The translations under genes were made by a program, and so were the position numbers. Below, piece by piece: positions 13,765 to 16,392 of a stretch of 16,392 bases of DNA. Source of the DNA: Desulfobacteraceae bacterium 4572_89 (GTDB lineage Bacteria > Desulfobacterota > Desulfobacteria > Desulfobacterales > Desulfobacteraceae). The notes below the pieces were generated by a model. That model saw nothing but the letters and a program-made list of their open reading frames with translations, was not told the origin of the DNA and did not search any database. The DNA is taken from the NCBI GenBank assembly GCA_002085465.1, contig NBML01000024.1, positions 1 to 16,392 on the forward strand, read 5' to 3'. Numbering within the stretch: position 1 is the stretch's first letter; each line of letters starts with the position of its first letter.

Positions 13765-15360
13765 AATTTCCGGAAGGTGAGGGTCATACTCCCGCACAAT
13801 CTCTATCTTTTTAAAATCAAACTTTTTTTTCAGATCATAATCCGAACCCGCAAGGTTCACTGTTTCATCCAAAAGTTTATCCAGGAGGTGGGGGGCAAAG
13901 CTATTGTCTCCCTTACGGACAAAGCCCAGCATATCCCTGACAATATCGGCAGCCCTCCTGCCTGCCTCGTTAATATGTGCAAGAAGGGTAAATATGGCCC
14001 GATCTTCCATAAAACTTCTGATGGCACCCATATCCGTGCCGGCAGCCCTGGCAGCCATTTTGTTGGCGGGTATATCAAAAGAGCCCAATCGGTTTTCAAT
14101 CACGGCGGCATTCTGGAGAATCCCGGCTATGGGATTGTTGATCTCATGGGCCATGCCTGCGGCAAGCCCTCCAACGGAATTCATCTTTTCAGACTGAAGC
14201 ATAACCTCTTCCATGCGCACATGATCCGTAACATCATCAATACGAATGACTGCCTCGTTAAAATCCCCCCGGTAGAGAGGATATATCGTCAGATCAAAAT
14301 AACGGGTTCCATTTAATTTGACTACGGGAATCCTTCTTTTTTTATGGATGGATTTCTCTTTGATTGCCTGGTCGATGATTTTAACCGCCCCGGCGGCTAT
14401 ATTCCCGGGATGATCGGTTTGGGCTATAATCTCATCAAGGCGGCTCTTTTCAGCCTTTTCAGGGGCAATGCCCGTCAATTTTTCTGCAGCATCATTCCAA
14501 TGGGTTATAACTCCTCTTCCATCAACTCCCACCATGGCCGAAGGCATGGAATCAATAACATTTTTCAGATAGAGTCTTACCCGGTCTATTTTCTTCTCAT
14601 TTTCTTTGAGCTCGTGATTCCTCAACTCAATCTCTTCCTGGGAACCGGCAAGTTCCAGAGTCATGCGGTTGAATGCCCTTGTTAGATCTCCAATTTCATC
14701 TTTGGTGTGAACATCAACCTGCCGGCTGATATTATTCCTGTCCACCTGCTCCATGGCATTTCTTAAAAAAGTGATGGGTTTTATGATGGTTCTGGAAAAA
14801 ATAAAATTCAACACCACCAGCATGGTCAGAAGCACCGAACCTAAAAGACCGATAAAAATCAGATGGAAAAAGAGCTGCTCCTGTTTAATCTCCTGAAGAG
14901 AATAATAAATTCTTATAAACCCTATACGCTCCCCTATTACACTGATCTCCTGGCAATATTGAAGAGCACTTACACCCTGCCGGACAAGCTGCCTGATTTC
15001 CGGATTTTGCTCCGGGGGTATCTGAAGAACGGACTCTCCCCCCCGGGAGATCCGGCGTATGGGATGTGATATGAGAAGACGGCCCGTATCATCAAACACC
15101 TCTATGCTGAGCATCCCCTCTATCTCCATCATCTCCTTCAATCGAATTACCATGGCCCTGGCATTTCGATCAAAAATCTCATTGGCCAGGGCCTCTTTAT
15201 CCCGCTGTACCAGGATATGCAATACAAGCTCTATCTTATCCACCATGGATTGAAACCGCTGTTTCTGAAAAGGGAGTTCAATGGCGGCAAAGATGATAGA
15301 GATGGATAAAAAGGTGACCAAAATTGCCAGATTGGTCTTAAATCTTAAAGAAATTTTCAT
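13381..15360 (-). CDS. Membrane sensor histidine kinase (HAMP-PAS-HisKA-HATPase)
   Basis: This 659-residue inner-membrane kinase has TM1 at about 9-28, a periplasmic sensor region at about 29-163, TM2 at about 164-188, and a HAMP linker at about 188-242. A coiled segment follows, then a PAS domain at about 263-380 (IDSMPSAMVGVDGRGVITHW), a dimerisation domain with phospho-acceptor His405 in GGLAAGMAHEINNP, and a HATPase domain at about 500-650. N-box Asn545/549, G1 DNGPGMD (586-592), and G2 GTGLGLSIA (612-620) are all intact. There is no attached receiver domain, so a separate regulator is needed. ATG 15360 has an AGGAA-type site. It follows a binding-protein gene and a 45-codon secreted-peptide gene on the same strand, suggesting ligand sensing in the periplasm. 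Its 3' end is overlapped by the opposite-strand DUF1573 frame. Confidence 0.95.
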   Translation of the reverse strand: MKISLRFKTNLAILVTFLSISIIFAAIELPFQKQRFQSMVDKIELVLHILVQRDKEALANEIFDRNARAMVIRLKEMMEIEGMLSIEVFDDTGRLLISHPIRRISRGGESVLQIPPEQNPEIRQLVRQGVSALQYCQEISVIGERIGFIRIYYSLQEIKQEQLFFHLIFIGLLGSVLLTMLVVLNFIFSRTIIKPITFLRNAMEQVDRNNISRQVDVHTKDEIGDLTRAFNRMTLELAGSQEEIELRNHELKENEKKIDRVRLYLKNVIDSMPSAMVGVDGRGVITHWNDAAEKLTGIAPEKAEKSRLDEIIAQTDHPGNIAAGAVKIIDQAIKEKSIHKKRRIPVVKLNGTRYFDLTIYPLYRGDFNEAVIRIDDVTDHVRMEEVMLQSEKMNSVGGLAAGMAHEINNPIAGILQNAAVIENRLGSFDIPANKMAARAAGTDMGAIRSFMEDRAIFTLLAHINEAGRRAADIVRDMLGFVRKGDNSFAPHLLDKLLDETVNLAGSDYDLKKKFDFKKIEIVREYDPHLPEILCEKSKVQQVFFNILQNGAQAMADKRDARDSAEPARFILRTALENGKVRVEIEDNGPGMDDTRCKQAFEPFFTTKPVGLGTGLGLSIAYFIITENHKGSLSVESPPGKGARFIIKLPVLKMGDLNTS

Positions 15361-15393
15361 TCAAGGATTCCTGAATTTTATGGAGTAACAGCG

Positions 15394-15531
15394 TTAACAT
15401 GGACAGCTCCATGGTTGTTCCATTCCGGTCATGTTCATGATGGTCGCAATTTTCACACCCTGGGCATATGCATTGCTAAAAGGTGAAGAAAGCATTAAAA
15501 ACAGAAAAATTGCAAGTATCGCAATTGTCAC
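15394..15531 (-). CDS. Small secreted peptide (45 codons) between binding protein and kinase genes
   Basis: The GTG start at 15531 is preceded by GAGGGGGG with a 7-nt gap, one of the strongest ribosome binding sites in the window. The product begins MTIAILAIFLFLMLSSPFSN and AYA at residue 23 gives a good signal peptidase I site. The mature peptide would be only 22 residues, QGVKIATIMNMTGMEQPW then SCPC, ending in a Cys-Pro-Cys motif. It lies 33 nt after the binding-protein gene and 33 nt before the kinase gene, all on the minus strand. It may be a real secreted accessory of the sensor system. Alternatively it is the start of a longer exported protein that was truncated by a frameshift, since its mature N-terminus (QGVKIATIMNMTG) resembles the beginning of a binding protein. 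Confidence 0.5.
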   Translation of the reverse strand: MTIAILAIFLFLMLSSPFSNAYAQGVKIATIMNMTGMEQPWSCPC

Positions 15532-15564
15532 AATACATCCCCCCTCTCCGGTAGATCTGAGACC

Positions 15565-16392
15565 TCAAGGTCCAACGGTTTTAAAATAGACCGAATCATT
15601 ATTTTCAAACCTCAAAATAACGGCGGGTTTATCAATGGGATCACCATTTTCATCAAAGGTGATATACCCTGTTACTCCGCGGAATTTTTTTGTGGCGGCC
15701 AGGGCATTCCTGATTTTTTCAGGGTCAAGGGAGGCTGCTCTTTCCACAGCCCAAACAAGAAGAGTCACAGCATCATAGGTCAGGGCAATGGCAGGCTCAT
15801 TGGCCCTTCCATATTTTTTCCCGTATCTCTTCACAAAAGCCCGACTCACCTCATCCGGGCTCTCATCATGCCACTGGGCAACGTAAAAGTTCCCATCTAT
15901 ATAGTCTCCCCCATACCGGTACATCTGGGTCAGCCATCCGTCGCCCCCAATAAATGAAAGCTTGAGTCCCATCTTCCCGGCCTGTTTTATGATATATGCC
16001 GACTCCCTGTAATGATCGGGCACAAAGGCGACATCAGGGTTCAATAATTTTATCTTTTCCAGATAAAGGGTGAAATCAATGGTATTCTGAGGATAATCGG
16101 CTTCCCAGAGAATCTTTCCCTTCTCCCGGAACCTGGAAATGACACAATCGGCAAGCCCGGTGCTGTATTTACTGTTGATATTGGTCATCACAACTGCTGT
16201 TGCGGCATCAAGATAATCCGCGGCAAAATCAGCCATCACCCTACCCTGAAATTTATCATCAAAACATACACGGAAAATATAATCTCCAACACGTGTCACC
16301 CCGGGATTTGTTGAAGATGGTGAAATCATGGGGATTTTACTCTTCTGAAGCACCCGGGCCATGGCCATGGAGTGGGAAGACCAGACAGCACC
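15565..16392 (-). CDS. LivJ-type (type 1 fold) ABC substrate-binding protein, 5' end outside window
   Basis: The frame runs from the window edge to TGA 15565 (275 codons visible), so the signal peptide and first lobe start are missing. The sequence has the type-1 periplasmic-binding fold of the branched-chain amino-acid family: WSSHSMAMARVLQKSKIPMI, then SPSSTNPGVT, then YIFRVCFDDKFQGRVMADF, then INSKYSTGLADCVISRF, then PDVAFVPDHYRESAYIIKQA, and near the end ALAATKKFRGVTGYITFDEN. It binds an amino acid or another small organic molecule in the periplasm. No Liv permease or ATPase gene is seen in this window. Its neighbours are a secreted peptide and a sensor kinase, so it may present ligand to the kinase rather than to a transporter. 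Confidence 0.88.
   Translation of the reverse strand, partial: GAVWSSHSMAMARVLQKSKIPMISPSSTNPGVTRVGDYIFRVCFDDKFQGRVMADFAADYLDAATAVVMTNINSKYSTGLADCVISRFREKGKILWEADYPQNTIDFTLYLEKIKLLNPDVAFVPDHYRESAYIIKQAGKMGLKLSFIGGDGWLTQMYRYGGDYIDGNFYVAQWHDESPDEVSRAFVKRYGKKYGRANEPAIALTYDAVTLLVWAVERAASLDPEKIRNALAATKKFRGVTGYITFDENGDPIDKPAVILRFENNDSVYFKTVGP

Overview
The window looks like a chromosomal segment of a sulfate-reducing Desulfobacteraceae-type deltaproteobacterium. This is inferred from protein style, the wealth of polar amino-acid transporters, a PAS/HAMP sensor kinase next to a LivJ-type binding protein, and a probable selenoprotein. No rRNA, tRNA or marker gene fixes the taxonomy.

Layout: 1-891 holds the 3' end of a plus-strand gene resembling acyl-CoA dehydrogenase, a stem-loop between convergent genes, and a small conserved-looking hypothetical gene (minus strand). 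1048-9046 is one long minus-strand block. In transcription order it runs ATPase, binding protein, permease, permease (cassette 2); then a HisC-like PLP aminotransferase; then binding protein, permease, ATPase, permease (cassette 1). Each cassette is a complete polar amino-acid ABC importer. The two binding proteins fit ligands of the basic or polar amino-acid class, and the aminotransferase between them suggests uptake linked to transamination or histidine/aromatic amino-acid metabolism. The spacers carry unusual repeats: an 89-bp direct repeat, a 7-bp microsatellite, and a long REP-like palindrome built from TGTRAACGSTTACA-type sequences.

9027-10574 is a decayed zone. It has a SNF2-helicase remnant, a 247-bp MITE-like element with ~105-bp terminal inverted repeats and a 5-bp target duplication, and a short response-regulator-like remnant. 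Part of that remnant is a 71%-identical copy of the sequence immediately after the first gene of the window.

10575-13764 (plus strand) is the most novel part. It encodes a small secreted protein extremely rich in Trp and Cys, a membrane-anchored protein with three divergent ~65-residue repeats, and a DUF1573-type exported protein overlapping it by 4 bp. The DUF1573 reading frame has an in-frame UGA exactly where the family has the first Cys of its CGC motif, so it is probably a selenoprotein (U-G-C). Its reading frame also runs about 384 nt antisense into the next gene.

13381-16392 (minus strand) encodes a LivJ-type binding protein (5' end outside the window), a 45-codon gene for a secreted peptide with a strong ribosome binding site and a GTG start, and a HAMP-PAS histidine kinase. 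These probably form one sensing operon.
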